Positions 35,621-50,665 of a stretch of DNA of 64,000 nucleotides are shown here, piece by piece (positions within the stretch are counted from its first letter, which is position 1; every line of letters starts with the position of its first letter). The position numbers and the translations under genes are program-made. Location of the stretch: NCBI GenBank assembly GCA_945859605.1, contig OX243811.1, positions 52,380,898 to 52,444,897 on the forward strand, in the 5' to 3' direction. Source of the stretch: Lumbricus rubellus (taxonomy: Eukaryota > Annelida > Clitellata > Crassiclitellata > Lumbricidae). A model generated the notes under the pieces. That model did no database searches. It saw only the letters and a program-made list of their open reading frames with translations, and was not told the DNA's origin.

Positions 35621-38026
35621 CCCTGATTTTAGGCCTAAAATAGGACCCAACGTTCCACTCTCCAAGTTGTAATGTTCTGGAGTGGATCGTTATATCATTT
35701 TACTGTGCATCGCATGCAGTCAAGGCAATAACAATCAAGCGAAGTACATGTAGCTGCACCTTAATTCGTCTGAACGAGTAATCCACTTCACACAATTGAC
35801 CGCATTTCATCCGCGCCGCAAAGGTGTCATAAGCAATCAAAGCACACCGATCCACCACCTACATGTATACACCTATCAATCAGCATTAAAAACTTTCACA
35901 AATGAAGAGTACTATATGATATAATCTGCGGAGTGAGATATCTTCGGCGATGTCCATTATGATTCAACGTTGCCGTCAATCAAGCAACGGAACAAACATC
36001 GTGCTCGTCGTCATGCAGCCGCAATTGAAGCAACGTCCAAAGAATCTTTATAGGTTCATCGATCAACTGATGCCAACGAAGAAGTCTCTACTCGGCGACT
36101 TCAAAGGATGATTCTCATTCAGAGAAAACATAAAAACATCCGCCACCGCCGCCGCCACCTCCGCCACCACCGCCGCCGCCACTCCGCCATCACCACCGCC
36201 GTCGCCTATGATACGGCGCAGTGGTCTGATTGAAGCGACGCAAGAAACTCGAATGACAGAGGAAAAAGAAAATGGTTAAAAAGCGGCGATGGTGGCCACT
36301 GAAAGCAGACATGAAAGCAAGACTCATGATATGCATAAGACAAGCATTTCACTTAATGATGCCGCTTCAATGTCTTCATCATGTTTATATTGGTCAATCC
36401 AGTAGCCTATAAATATTATATAGTCTGCAGGTATTTAAAAAGAGACTTCGTGTTTTTCTACTTTCCTCTAGTAAAGCTACTTAATTTTTTGAAGCGCACA
36501 TGACCACGTGTAGTTGAGGTTTTACTGAAGTACATAGCCTAGTTAAGTTTGTTTCTCTACATGTATGCTCTTGAAAATTTAAGCTTTTCTGCTATCTGTC
36601 ATCACCTAATTTGATTTAATTTCTTTAATTTCGGCTATCATGCTTAGTTTTTCTTGGAATTGTTTTTACTTTGGTGACCCTCCCCAGCGGGATGTCCATC
36701 TTTTTAGGCCCCCCTTTGCAGCCTATGCATGCTTGTTTTGTACTTTTGCTGTCATTTTGTTTTCTGGTTGCAATAAAGTGAATTGAATTGAATTGAATTG
36801 AAAATTTAAATGACTATGCTGCCCGCGCGCTTAGATTTAAAGCAGCATAGGACATAGGTGTGGAGCACATGGGGGTCGTTGGAGAGTGAGAGAGACAGAC
36901 AGACAGAGAGACAGGCAGACAGACAGAGACAGACAAGCAGAGAGAAGCAACTGAGGCAGACGCAGATGTTCAGAAACAAACAGACAGATCTGATAAGCAG
37001 ACAGAAAGAAGGACACTGATACATATTATATTAAAACTATAGCAGGTATCTAAAAGAACAGGAGCAAAGACATGTAACCACGCAGCAGCAACATCTATAG
37101 ACCGACGTCAAAAGATTGGTCAAGCGAAGTGAACTTCTTCCATGACAAGAATCGTGTTAAAAAGATATCTCGACTTCCTCCGCATTAAGTGACGACGGAG
37201 GACGAGTTGTCCTGTGGAGCTGCAGTCATGAAGGATGTCCGCTCCACATGCAGGACTTCGAAGGAACAGAGGACGTCTGTCTCACAGCATTGGCATCAAA
37301 GATAAATTACCCGCATCAGCAGCTGCCCTGGCTTCCTGTCTCGCGCACCATATATATGTATTGTGGAATGTGCATTGGCCGCATATGTTACAAATACGCA
37401 ACTCTAATGCATTTGCATATATATATATATATTATATCTATATATATATATATATTCCTAGCATAGGTACATGTATATTGTCTGTGTATGTACATGTATA
37501 TGTAGTTAGACGCATAACATAGAGTCTTTTAGTGCCACACAAGGCGCCCATGCAGCGCACATACGGCATGCTTTACAGTCATCTGCTATTCAAATATTAA
37601 TAGCATAGCATTACTTTGGTTTAGCGTCATCGCACACGGCAGCGTATATTATCCGTTGTCGAGCGTTTGAGATATAGGATGCTGGATGCATCTTCTCCTT
37701 CTGCTGCAGGACCACTTGCTGGTCTTCTACTCTTCTCTGTCATTTGTCTTTTCGGTCGGCTGCTGCTGCTAAACGATGCTTTGTTCCGGAGTTAAGACGT
37801 ATGCTCCTCTTCCTCATCCTCATCCTCATCCTCATCCTTCTGCTGCTGCTGCTGTTGTTGCAGTGCAAAGATTCATTGGTCTGTCACATGTATATTTCAC
37901 AATGCTACTTCACTCATTTTTCGACTGCACGCAGATAACTGCATTACTGGTTTAAGTTACTCCGACTTCTCCCTATATAGTATACGACTACACGGTGATT
38001 GGATGCTGCTGAAGACATATGCAGCG

Positions 38027-38059
<33 letters not shown>

Positions 38060-41000
38060 TGAGTGTCTGTACGGTGTAGGTGTACCGTGTGTCTATGTGC
38101 ATGCGTGTGTGTGTGTGTGCATATGTCTGTTGTGTGTGCTTGTGTATGTGTTGTGTTTGCGTGTTTGTATGTGTGTGTTTGTTTGGAGGGGGATAGACAA
38201 GGCAATTGAAGTGGAGACTGCATTCTGCCGTATATATATATAATTATATATATATATAATAAATTATATATACCGCATATTTGACTGAGCTTTGACCTGT
38301 ACGATCGTAAAAGAAAAGAATAGAAGAAGAAGAAGAAGCAGAAGTCGCGTATATGCTCTCCAACAGTTCTGCTGTCTTCGAGAGACCATGGATATTTATC
38401 CAAGGCCGAATTGGCTATTCTGGGGTCATGCAAAATATGCATGGAGCTGCTGTCGTACTGGACTTGGAATAATACTGTAAGTGATGGGTCAAGATACCGC
38501 GCTACATAAATCAAAGGACAAGCATACATATATATTATATATAATAGTAATATACTATACACGGCAGACAATCTAACGGGCTTACATTGTTGAAACTGAA
38601 TTGATAATTCAATCTTGATGTTTGTTGTTGTTGTTGCTGCTGCTGCTGATTTACTGATTACATTACCACAAATCAAGATATATAGTTTGGGGCCTCACTA
38701 AAAGTGATGTAACTTTAGTTCTGTTTTAAATTTTTGATGAAATCTGATGATCTGACCATCATGTGTGGATATGAATTGTCGTTAAGCTTGGTAAATTTCA
38801 TTTCGATATTCCTACTTCCGGCCAAGATATTGGCCAGAATAATTAAATTGGTTTCTTGCTACTTTTTGTTGCATCACGTTTTTGAATCGTCAAAAAACGG
38901 TGGGTGGCTTCACTAAAAGTGGTTACTTTTTGTTCTTTATGAAATATTTTAATGAAGTCTGGCCATCATGTGTAAATGTGAATTGCCTTGACGACTGTAA
39001 AATTTCATTTCGAAATTCTTACGTCTGGCCAAGATATCGGCAAAATACCTCAGGGGGTCTTTTTTGGTGCAACTTGCACATCGACTTAAACAAGTTTGAA
39101 ATGGGTAGAAGTCAAATTCATTAGTTGCATGGTTGCTAAGGCATCTTGAACTCTTAATGACTGACTATAACATTTTATGAATAAATATATTTAGGCCTAT
39201 ATATACGGTGCTTTGCTTATAATTTATATATCTCCACCGAACGTTCTCCAGTGGTATATCCATGGCACTGTTTGGACACATGCACTCTCGTTTATTATAA
39301 TTTTCATACTTAAACCTATTATTTCCGAATTTTTAACGAATTGAGACGGACGTGCTTTCGTGCGTTGGTTACCTCAAACGCCAAAGAAAAAACTTCATGA
39401 GATCGGAAGAGATAGGCTATGAAAAACGATAGAGGCAGAAACTACACGATTTACTGACTGACTGATTGCCTTCGTTGACTTGATTTTCATCAACGGCATT
39501 TGCCGAGAATTTTCTCCCGTTGTATACTGTGTGTAGTGACTGTATAGTCTATACGCCGTATATTATATTATGTACGAATAGGGTAATGGGTATCAGGCTC
39601 CAGTGAAAAGGTTAAAACGCAAATGCCGAGATATGAAGCCGGAAATGTCAGCGACTCGCATCCAGTTTATTATGCTTAGACTCTATATATATGTTGTTTT
39701 TATTGATGTCTATATACCAATAGTCCAATATATTTATATAATATATATATATCATATACATATTACATTGGACGTATCAAATATAGGTCATAAAGCGTGT
39801 CGCATGTGCGCATAAGTAAGTACACTTGCATATGGATCGAGTGCCTGCAGACGGTCATTGGCAATTATTATTGCGGCAGTATACGATGTTGATATTGCAA
39901 TTTCTTCCACTGTCTGATGCTTTATGTGCATTGCCACACTGTATTATATAGCGCCATATTGCCGCTTATTGTCAATGCAATTGCCAACCGCAGCTTTTGC
40001 GTAGACTTGACATTCGCTCATCCAGCAGTTTTTAGTCTTTTTAGTCTTTTTACAGTCAAACCTGCAGTCTACTGTACAGTATACAGGGACGAGAACTCCC
40101 ACACACGGACACACAGACTTTACACGTACAACTAGACTACATGCATGTATGGACGTAACTATGTACAGATAGACTCAATAGGCCAGACGATGCACGTACA
40201 TGTATATATGCACAGTCTGAAAGCGAAGCATTCTTGTCGCTAGGGGGACTCACAAAATTATATGAAGTGAAAAGTCGTCCATCTGTCGGCGTTTCTGTGC
40301 AACAATTCCCAGTTTCTCAGACGACTCATCTGAAGACTTCGATGTAATTTCGCACCAACTGCGGTTCCTAGGTTTACCCTCAATCCATCAGATTTTGTGA
40401 GCATTCAACTGTATACGCTGCAAGTCGTTGTTCGTATATTATTATGCCACAGACAAATGCGTGGGACGATGTGACCTATAATTTATATATAGTCTATGTC
40501 TAGGATCGCAACGGTATAATACTAACAGCGTCACGCTATATGAAGAGCGGCCATGCAAGAGGCACAGCATGTATCTGGAGACACGCATGCGATAGTGGCG
40601 CCGCGCAGGAACCAGTGACCGCAAAATGCGAACTTAAGCTCCTCTACATGTGGCAGGATTAAGTCAACTCCGGTGGAATAATTGCATGGCAGTTACATCC
40701 ATGCGATCTCATGTCGGTTTGTTTGGACAGGGGAAGGTATAGAGGCATGCAGATGCGATAGAACGCAATCGCATGTGGCATGGAGACTCAAGCGAGGCGT
40801 AATGAACTGCTTGGCCGACTATAATTATATAGCTTACCAGAATATTGTGCAATTATGTAGGCCAGTGCAATTCATCCTAGTGGAAAATTTATGGATACAT
40901 ATTGTGATGTATAATTATTGAAAAGCTGATGACATTTTTTAAATCGAAATATATCTGTAGGTCTAATTGTGTATACTAATATAGCAACTTAGATAACAGA

Positions 41001-44000
41001 GTGGAGAAACTGCGTTTCCCAAAGTGCAGATCTGCACGGGAAGGACTAAGGTCTAAGCCTAAGGTAAGGTAACTTATTAGAAGGCCTGCACCTACTTCAC
41101 ATCTTTATATCGAGAAGTACATGTATAACGCAGCCAATAAAATACTAAATGCACTTCTTTTTCCATATGCAAAACTATTGAATGCTATTCTCGTGATCTC
41201 ATATGTAAGCCTATAGCCTATGCGTCCCTACAAATGCACGATTGCAATTCCTATCTAACACTTCTTCTTTAGGTAAGCTGCCTCTCGGCAGGTCCAGATG
41301 CCCAACGACGCCACTCTTCTCGATGTTGTGCTTTTTCTTTGAGTCTTCCATATCCATCCTCCATCATCCAATCCAAGAACTTTTCCCTAGGTCTTCCTCT
41401 TCCCATCTTCCCCTCCATTTTACCCTCCACTATGTCTCTTTGCAAGGAGTTGCCTCTCAGTACATGTCCTATCCAGTTCCTCTGCCTTGTTCTAATTGCA
41501 TTCATTAACGATCTTTCCTCTTCCTCTTCCACCTTCTAACACTATACAAACTATTTTAAGAAATCATATATGTGGCAACTCATCTAGCACTATATGCACA
41601 AAGTTAAAAGAGCATGAAATATAAGACTATATAATCGGGTGAACTGTATACCATTGAAACTATATATATATACAGGGCCTAGTTTATATACATATTACAT
41701 GTAGCCTATTGTAGGTATGTAGACTATTTACAGTTCATTGCGTATTTCTTATTCTTTACTCTTTAGTCTTCTAAAGCTCAAGATTGCAGCGAAACCATTC
41801 TTGCCTCGTATGTATTTGTTATAACTTTAATTTTTGATTTATGCAAATGTTATATGACAGATCTTGCCTAACAATGAAAACAATGACAAATTTATCTACA
41901 ATTGCCATCAATGACTGTTAAAAAATTATCGGTCAAAATGACCGGAAAATTTAATAGTTCTAAACACAAGTAGGCTACGAAATCGTTTAAAAATAGATGA
42001 ACACTCAAATGGAGCAGTATTTCAATTATGCAACCAGTTGGATAAGAAATAACTGTTAATTTTGGTAAGAATGCAAGAAAATTGTAATCTCGCAAGCACG
42101 ATTAGCCGAGCTAATATTTATGTTGTCGTTCGACCGCAATAACATTCCAATAAAGCCTCTTTCTGTTCATTCATTTAGGAGAGTCCAATCCTCATCCCGC
42201 AATAAACCACCCGAGTAATTTATTTTCTAATTAAGGACATAAATATTGTTGGAAATTGTTTTTGAATTACTGACGCGTGGATTATCTGCTTAATTAATTA
42301 TACGCTCGAAGGAGGACACCGACTGAGCACGGTGGGCAATGAGCATTACGAAACTGGGAAAGGGTTTAGGTTTATCAGCCTGTTTGTATTCCAACGCCTA
42401 TAGGGCTAATAGTCGGCCGCATCGGCGAAGATAACAGACGTTATTCCGATTTCCAAGATGCAGATACAGGCATTCATTACAGAAGGTATACATATACACA
42501 GTGAAGTCGATGATTATTTAGAGGATTATTATGAAAAATGAAAAGATGATGACAGTAATTTATCTAATAGATGACAAATCCGTGGAATGCGCAGGTGCAA
42601 AAGAAAGAATTCGTTTTTACTATTATACGGTTTGTTAATTGTATCTCTAATAACAGCAGCTGCTTCGCAATCAATAAACACAAAATCATATCCTACCATA
42701 GATTGAGAGGCGCAATGGAATCAAGTGAATTAGTATACAATGGTTGATGGCTACAATAAATGAATTGTATATTGAAATGAAAATGGATCATATCCTACCA
42801 TAGATTAAATTTGAGGTGCAATGGAATCAAGTGAAGTATAGGCCTACAATGGTTGATGGTTACAATAAATGAATTGTATATTGAATTGAAAGTGTATTGG
42901 TGTGATGCAGATGAACGAAGAGTAATGAATTAATAAATTGAATTTATAATTAATACAACTGAATTGGTAAATTAATGCTTTCGATATCACTTTAGGCCTA
43001 CTGTCGTTATCGTGTTTGACATTTATTTGATGCACTGATTCACCTTCAACTTTTGACTCATTAAGTGTGTTCAACTGTTCATGCATGCATCAAGCCACAG
43101 CTTCCTGAAATTTGTAATAGAACTAATGTCGATTCCATCTTATATTAACATTGCAAATAATTTCTCCGAGCATTAGTCTTTCAAAATGGTCGATACACCA
43201 GTGATATAAGCTTATAGGCCTAGTAATATCATAATCCTTCTCGGGTTCATCTTTTTTTCTCGGTTGTCAAATCCTACTTCTCTTACATTGTTTCCATCAG
43301 TCCAGTATAGCTTTGTTCTTAATGCTGCTGTAGTCCTACATATCCTTTATTATGCCTTTAGTAAGAATAGGTTATCGCCATTTAATTTCTGTCAAACTCT
43401 AGCCTATACTGGTAGGCCTACCGGTAAGCCTTCTCGGGTTCATCCTTTTTATTCCTTAAAAAAATTTAAAATGCTATAACTGCAGTTGACCGCGTTCGTA
43501 AGGCATCATAATAAATGATAGTTCTAAGTAGCTTCCTAAGGACGATGCTATAGAAATTGTCGTAAGTACAATACAATACAGTGCACTATGCATATGCCAT
43601 TTAGTCGTCCTTACCATACCAAGCCATTATGCAGAACTATCTCCAGTTTAAAAGATCCAATCGTCATCTTAATTAAACCAGAAAACTTAGTTCATCACAG
43701 GACAATTCTCATATTTTATGGATAAGAGCTAATTAAAATAATTATCAGTTCCTACATGGTTTCCCATTTACATCATTGATTGCTAAGTTTCTTATGCAGT
43801 CCCCATATTTACATGACGCTCACTTACACACTTATTTACTTGGTCACGTGATCTGACTAACAGCGACGGTGTCGACACCTGTTGTCTGACATTCTAGATT
43901 TCCACGAGGAGTTCTGTCAGTGGGAAACGTTCAACGTGTCCTGTCCTCAGGACGAATTCATCCTCATCACCTCTGCTCGATACGGTCGAATGAAGGTCGG

Positions 44001-46105
44001 ACGATGTATCCCCGTCGACTACTACACCGGATGTTCAGTGGACGTCCAACTCCAGCTCGAAGGTCGCTGTTCCGGTCGAAGGCAGTGTACCGTCGCCATC
44101 TCAGACTCGCAGATATTTCGAGTTCAGCCATGCAGAAAGGATCTTGTGCCGTACTTGGACGCTGCTTACAGATGTGTCAAAGGTATTCAGTCGATCCATA
44201 ATAGTCTCAAATTAATGTGTAGCCTACAACAGATCCATAATATTGTCACGGGAATAGTAAATCCATAGTAACGTCAACGGTACAGTAAATCCATAATAAC
44301 GTCAACGGTACAGTAAATCCATAATAACGTCAACGGTACAGTAAATCCATAACAACGTCAACGGTACAGTAGGCTAAATCTATTAACACTGGCAAAGGCG
44401 CAATAAATCTATTATAAGCATATAGGTCTTGATAAAATTTCTCAGCTGTTCTTTTGATGGCATGATGCTCATAACCAACCGCAAATAAGTCTTGAAAGTT
44501 AAAACGTCAGATAATACAATAAATAAATAAATAAATAATCAATCGATTATCAATAGATCGATGAATATGGTTACTTGAAAGTGTCTTTTAAGAAGGTCTA
44601 TACGCACAAGGCGCTAAACATTGAGATCTGACAGATTTAAATAGATGGTGAGGTCTTAAGCTTAAACATCCGTTCAGCAGCTAGAGATGCCTTGCAGAAC
44701 CGAACCATAAACCATAAACCATAGACCATAAAGAGCAGCAACTCGTTGATCACTTCCATACAGAAGAAAACCGAGATCGAGTTAGAGAAGTATGTTTCTG
44801 CTGATGAAGGTGGAAGAAATATTCTTAACTCGGCGCCTGTTGCCTCTTAAGCTTTGAGTTGTAGGGTACTCTAAAAGAGCTGGGCTTCTTATACATGTAT
44901 GTCACTGCGGCAACATCTGAAGATTTCTTTGTTTAATGGGAAAGGTGATTCTCTTACAAGAAATTATGGTCCCTGCGAGTCATGTCTCCGACAAGTGCAG
45001 TATAGTCTCCGACTATCCGTGTAATGACGAGCGAAGAAGAAGAGCTCCTGCAGTTAATGCTGCTCCTTGTTCTTAAAAATTCATGCCGCCTCCTCCTAAG
45101 AAGCTTTGTCCATTCAGAGCGATCTTTCTCCAACCCATGCACTCCTGTATCGCCATCAACACGCGTGACTGTTCGGTGCATCCATGGACGGAGACTTAGG
45201 GGGACAGAAGACGTTCCCCCAATGTCTCCGCCCATGGGTGAATCCACCCATTCATCCATCCCCCCCATCCATCCACCCACCAATCCATCTATCCACCGAT
45301 TTATTCACAATGTTCTTCATAATTAGCATAAAACAGTCACTTGTCGATAATATTGTCATCATCGATTTATTGATCAATAGTTTAGGGACCGTGCATGACA
45401 TAGAAACGTGGTGAAAACAAAAAAGGATTTTAAAACAGCCACGAAATAAATTACGGTCAAAGCCGCGATCATTAAAATCTGTCAGGCAAAGCTATGTAAA
45501 AATCATTCAAGTCTAAAGCATTAAAGTCTAAAGCATTAAAGTCTTGCTTCGTTTCTGTTTCGCTTCATCTACGATGACGCTGATGACGACAACAGGAACA
45601 TCGAGTGCGACTTTCCAGGACTCTCCGAAGCCGACTCGACCGCCGAACGTGTAATATTGACCGAGAGTCATGTAGAGTATGCGCCATCGAAGAAGCTATA
45701 GGTTGCTGATGGATTGTTTTGTTCGCTTCCCATCCGATTCGATGCCGGCGACGATCGCGAATCGCAGGGTTCGATACGGTCGCCCAATTATGCTTTGTGC
45801 CTTCATCAGTGGCCGCCTTCAATGGCGCCATGATACGACTCAACCCCCCCCCATACCCACCCACCCTCCGGTCGGGTCCCCCACACATTGGACGCACATC
45901 TCTTTCAGGCGGCGTCGTCGTTGTGCTTTCGCCGGAGTTGCAGTGATGTATGGATGAAGGGACGATGGCAATACGTAGGGACAAAAGCATATCTGCTGTA
46001 ACGTTTCAGATAATAAGTGGAGCGCCAGGCACTTCATGAATAATGCAGACTTTGCTTTTGCGCATTCTCTGATTATATTCAGAGTAACTGCCATGCCATG
46101 CTATG

Positions 46106-46137
<32 letters not shown>

Positions 46138-48314
46138 CCTTTGTGTGGCATCAAAACACTTCATCAGCGCTGACGCTGCTGTGCTTAATGCAACTTACAC
46201 ACTGACCGACAACAATATGTCAATGGTAATTAAAAGAGATTAAGGATCGAGTCACTTTTAACGCGGAAACTGCGGGGTAGGCTATTCACTTTGCGGATCG
46301 TCCTCGAATATTGATGCACTGTGTATAAATGATTTGCATAGTAATTTATTTCTCATTGGATGCTGCTGGCAAGGTAAAGTAAGCTTACCTGAGAATGTTT
46401 TTCAGGTTAAAGTTCATGGCTTTTGGATCAGCAGAAGACAATGCTTCACGAAGTCTGTACAGAATACACGAGTTGTATTGTATAAGAGAAACAACACCAG
46501 TGGAAGCTGCTAAAGAGGCGCTATATAATTTTCAGATGCATCACATCGCATCAAGTCAGATCACATTACAAAGCAATGCGATAATAGTCAGATCATATTA
46601 CAAATGTGATACTATTTAGTATAACAGACAGAACAACAAAACGAAAACCGTTATTAGGTCAATATAATTTGTTATTATTATATGGCAATATAATTATCCA
46701 GAAGACCATGCAGTTCATCAAAACTACTGTAATAGGAGCAAACGGACATAGTTCGGGGCATAATAAACGGGACATTATACCCGGGCATGATCTCCTCTGC
46801 AGCATAGGACTAATCTCCAGACCGTGATAGCCTAATTACCTAAAAAGGTAAAATATCTACAAGGATAATTATGTTAACTATTATCATATTTTTTATTATA
46901 TAAGCCAATACGTAGCCTATAATCGTACATGAAATCAAATAATTATAGATAAAAATATGTTAGAAATATGCTAAAGTATGCATATTATTTTACTTGCTAG
47001 AAATAAAAACTATGCATCCAAAATACACATTGGAATATTATGTAGTCGCCGCATATTACACTAATCGTCCAAAGTTTCTTAGGGCTGGCTGTCGTTCATT
47101 TTACATACATGTGGACCCTATAATTTTAGATGCAAAAATCATTTACAAGTCTCTAACTTAAGTTGTAGACGACATTAACGAGTCTTTGTTGTAGGCATAA
47201 ATGAAACTTACAAGTCCTGACGTTAGAAATGAATAATTATTGAATGAGACTAGCAAGTCTTAAAATTACACCTGAATTACTGTAGCAAGTCTTTACCGTG
47301 ACGACATTAATAAGTTGCCACAGCGAACAGAAACACAGGACTATTATTCAGCTTTATCTTTTAAATGCAGAAATAGGCTAATTGCACAAGGGGAATTTGT
47401 CCGGGGGAATATGCTCTACGCGAAATCGGGGGCAATTTTGTCAGAAAGGTTTTGTCCAAGGGGATTACGTCCGGGGAATAATGTCCTACAACCAGACTAA
47501 AGAATGATCCCCTTGTTATTGATTTGTGGACAACCTGATTTTGGTGCAAATCGGTATAGACACTGCCATGATGGAAATTGCTACTTACATAATATTAGCC
47601 TACATATTAATGCATTATTATAGATGACTATACAGACAAATTGTAGAGTTTTGCAGACAAACTTTGATTTGGTTCGTTGGTTTACGTAGTGTTTCCGCTT
47701 CACTTGACCTTGATAAATCGACAGGAACTAAAAGCAGACGCGTGATCGGTGATACGACGCATCTCACGACGGTGTTAGTTTCAGTTACACTCAAGTAGCA
47801 CTGTAGCGTATCGATATCGGTACACAGAGGATTTTCTGAATACTGTATAGGCGATACATCATTCAGAATCGCTGTAGATTAGATTACTGTGAGATATTGC
47901 GTCCAATCTAGACCACCGGCTGCCGAATTTAGGTCGTTCCTGGACAGAACATGCTGCCATCCACTGAATTGTACAGCTGCGTATTTTAAGGGAGTGAACA
48001 TAAGAGATCAGACCAGGACCATTCTTGGACTACAGAATCATTATGAAGATTCTACAGAGCTAAAATCCAGCCTTCCTTTGACATGGAAAAGCAGAGGACA
48101 AAACAGTGTGGCGTCAAACTGTGGACGCCAACGCGTTCAGCTGAGATACCCACCTGCGGGAGAGAGACGGAGAGAGACAGAGAGACAGAGAGAGACAGAC
48201 AGACAGACAGACAGAGACAGACATACAAACAGACAGACAGACAGAGACAGACATACAGACAGACAGACAGATAGAGACAGACATACAAACAGACAGACAG
48301 ACAGAGACAGACAT

Positions 48315-48359
<45 letters not shown>

Positions 48360-50604
48360 GACAGACATACAAACAGACAGACAGACAGAGACAGACATAC
48401 AGACAGAGAGACAGAGACAGACATACAGATAGACAGACAGACAGACAGGCCAGCGAAAAGGAGGTTCAAACTAAAAAAATTCGACGTGAATTGATAATTT
48501 TTCAACGTTCAGCAAAAAATGGCCATTGTCTGTATGTAATAATACATCGATGACTGACTGATTTTAATTCGATTGTTGTCACAGTTTCCGGCGCTGACGA
48601 AACAAGTGCATCGTCGACCTGCGATGGCGTCATCCCCGTAAGAAACACATCCGGTTACCTGGCCAGTCACGTCACGCTCAACACAGGCTTCGGATCGGAA
48701 CGCTGCCCGTGGCTGCTCGAAGCGCGACCCGGTCAGCACATCGCCGTCACCCTCAAGGATTTCTCGCAGCGAACGGACAAGACGGACCCCGGCGGGGCTG
48801 CCTCCGCCGCCGCGGCCGTCGGTGGGGCGCAGTCGTGGGCGCACGCGGCCGTCGGTGGGGCGCAGTCGTGGGCGCACGCGGCGGCACCCGGCATAGACTG
48901 TCTGAGGGTCGCGGAAGTACGCGAAAGCCTCGTCTCGTCTGGAGCGCATTACCTTCAATTGTGTCCCGGAAATAACCGAAGATCGTCGACGTACACTTCG
49001 GCCGGTAACAGCCTTCAGCTGAACTTCGTCGACAGTGAGGTCGCTAATAACCGCTTCTTCATTCAGTATGAAGGTGAGTCAGGACTAAGCAGGGCATCGT
49101 CTCGTATTATCGTATAAATTATGGTAGCCTATAATCATTGATTAACCCTTTAATGCCAGAGGGTATAGGATTTCCCATACCATTTACTACCATCTCGGCA
49201 TTAAAGGGTTAAGTCCATGACGCAGCAAAAGCCATTTTGAAGCAATTACCTACTTTGCGTTGCTTATGCGGTTCACTGCCATTGCTATACAATGTATGTT
49301 ACTATGGCCACTGCCTATAGTAATAGTAGACTAGGGCTACTATACGTATTTCCACCTGTGTTTTATTGTCATGATAGCCAATGTATTATATTTAAATACA
49401 CTGTGTTGTGTAAACCCTTTGATATGCATACACAATAATTATTGTACACATAGGCGTAGGGGACATTTCAACGTTGGGGGGGCAAAAATTAGACTTTTGC
49501 CCGAAATTTTTTTCCCTCCGGCCGAAATCTTAAGAAAAATTTCCGTTACGTTTGCCCGAAAATTCTGACGACCTTTTTTTAGTCATTCGGGCAAAATCTC
49601 CATTTTTTTTTCGGGCAAGTCTGATTTTTCGGGCAAGAAGACCCGGAAAAATAAGAAAAGTAAAAATTTTCTAAAACTTTTTTTTATTTTTCCGGGTCTG
49701 CCTGCCCGAAAAATCAGACTTGCCCGAAATTTGGGGGGCATTTGCCCCCTCTGGACCCCCGTCTCCTACGCCTATGATTGTACAATTGTACGTGCTCCTG
49801 TTGCAAACTGCCTCGTCGTTCTTTTTGGATCAGTCACAGACTGCATGTGTGGATAATTATATGCGTGTACAACTATACATACGTTTGTCTCTGTATTCTG
49901 GTCTATTATACATGTATACATGAGCGACGAGGTCGTATTATAAATTGTCCAAGCAGGCCACCTGAATTATTTTAATGAGGTCATCTAATTGCCTTTCTCT
50001 GGTCATGCTTAGAACTTGATCTGTTGATGACGGTGAACGAGATTGTTTTAGTTATAGGCATTGCATACTTTATCTACAGATAATTATCTGGACCCTCTCT
50101 TCGTGTCTTGGTATTTCTTCGTCAGCCCTTTGTCATCTCGCTTTAAGATCGAGTCCTAATTAATTTTCTAAAACTGAGCATCTATACATTTTCGTCGGGT
50201 AACCCTTCTACCCTCATCAGTGGTGTATAATACCGGTATTATGAATATTTGCTACAGCATGGTTGTGTAATGTCAACTGCCCCTATAAGAACTCTGTAAT
50301 CACGCCTATCACTCCATACGACTGAAACTGCTAATCGACAATAATTATACTTAATAAAAACAGCGTACTTACTTACATACTGTTATGCTCGCTGATGCTA
50401 TAGGCTTATTTCTCCGTCAAAGCAACACGGAACGACAGAATAACTGGTTGAAAATCTCCATTATTTCTATGCGCGAGAAGAGCTCCAAAAATTGAGTATA
50501 TAGGTATGAAGCTGCTTTATGGAAGTGTTAAGTATGAGATCAAATCATGTCGCACCTCAGGGTGGATGAATTCTTATGATCCTCGACAGATCAACTAATT
50601 GGCT

Positions 50605-50665
<61 letters not shown>

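Noticed and set aside
45565..45990. Possible extra exon (open frames, IRSPNY resembling a CUB start)
   Set aside because: The resemblance crosses a stop and a frame change, and no phase-1 acceptor/donor pair gives an open exon.
48163..48450. CRISPR-like or protein-coding tandem array
   Set aside because: Units are a degenerate GACA simple repeat without spacers.
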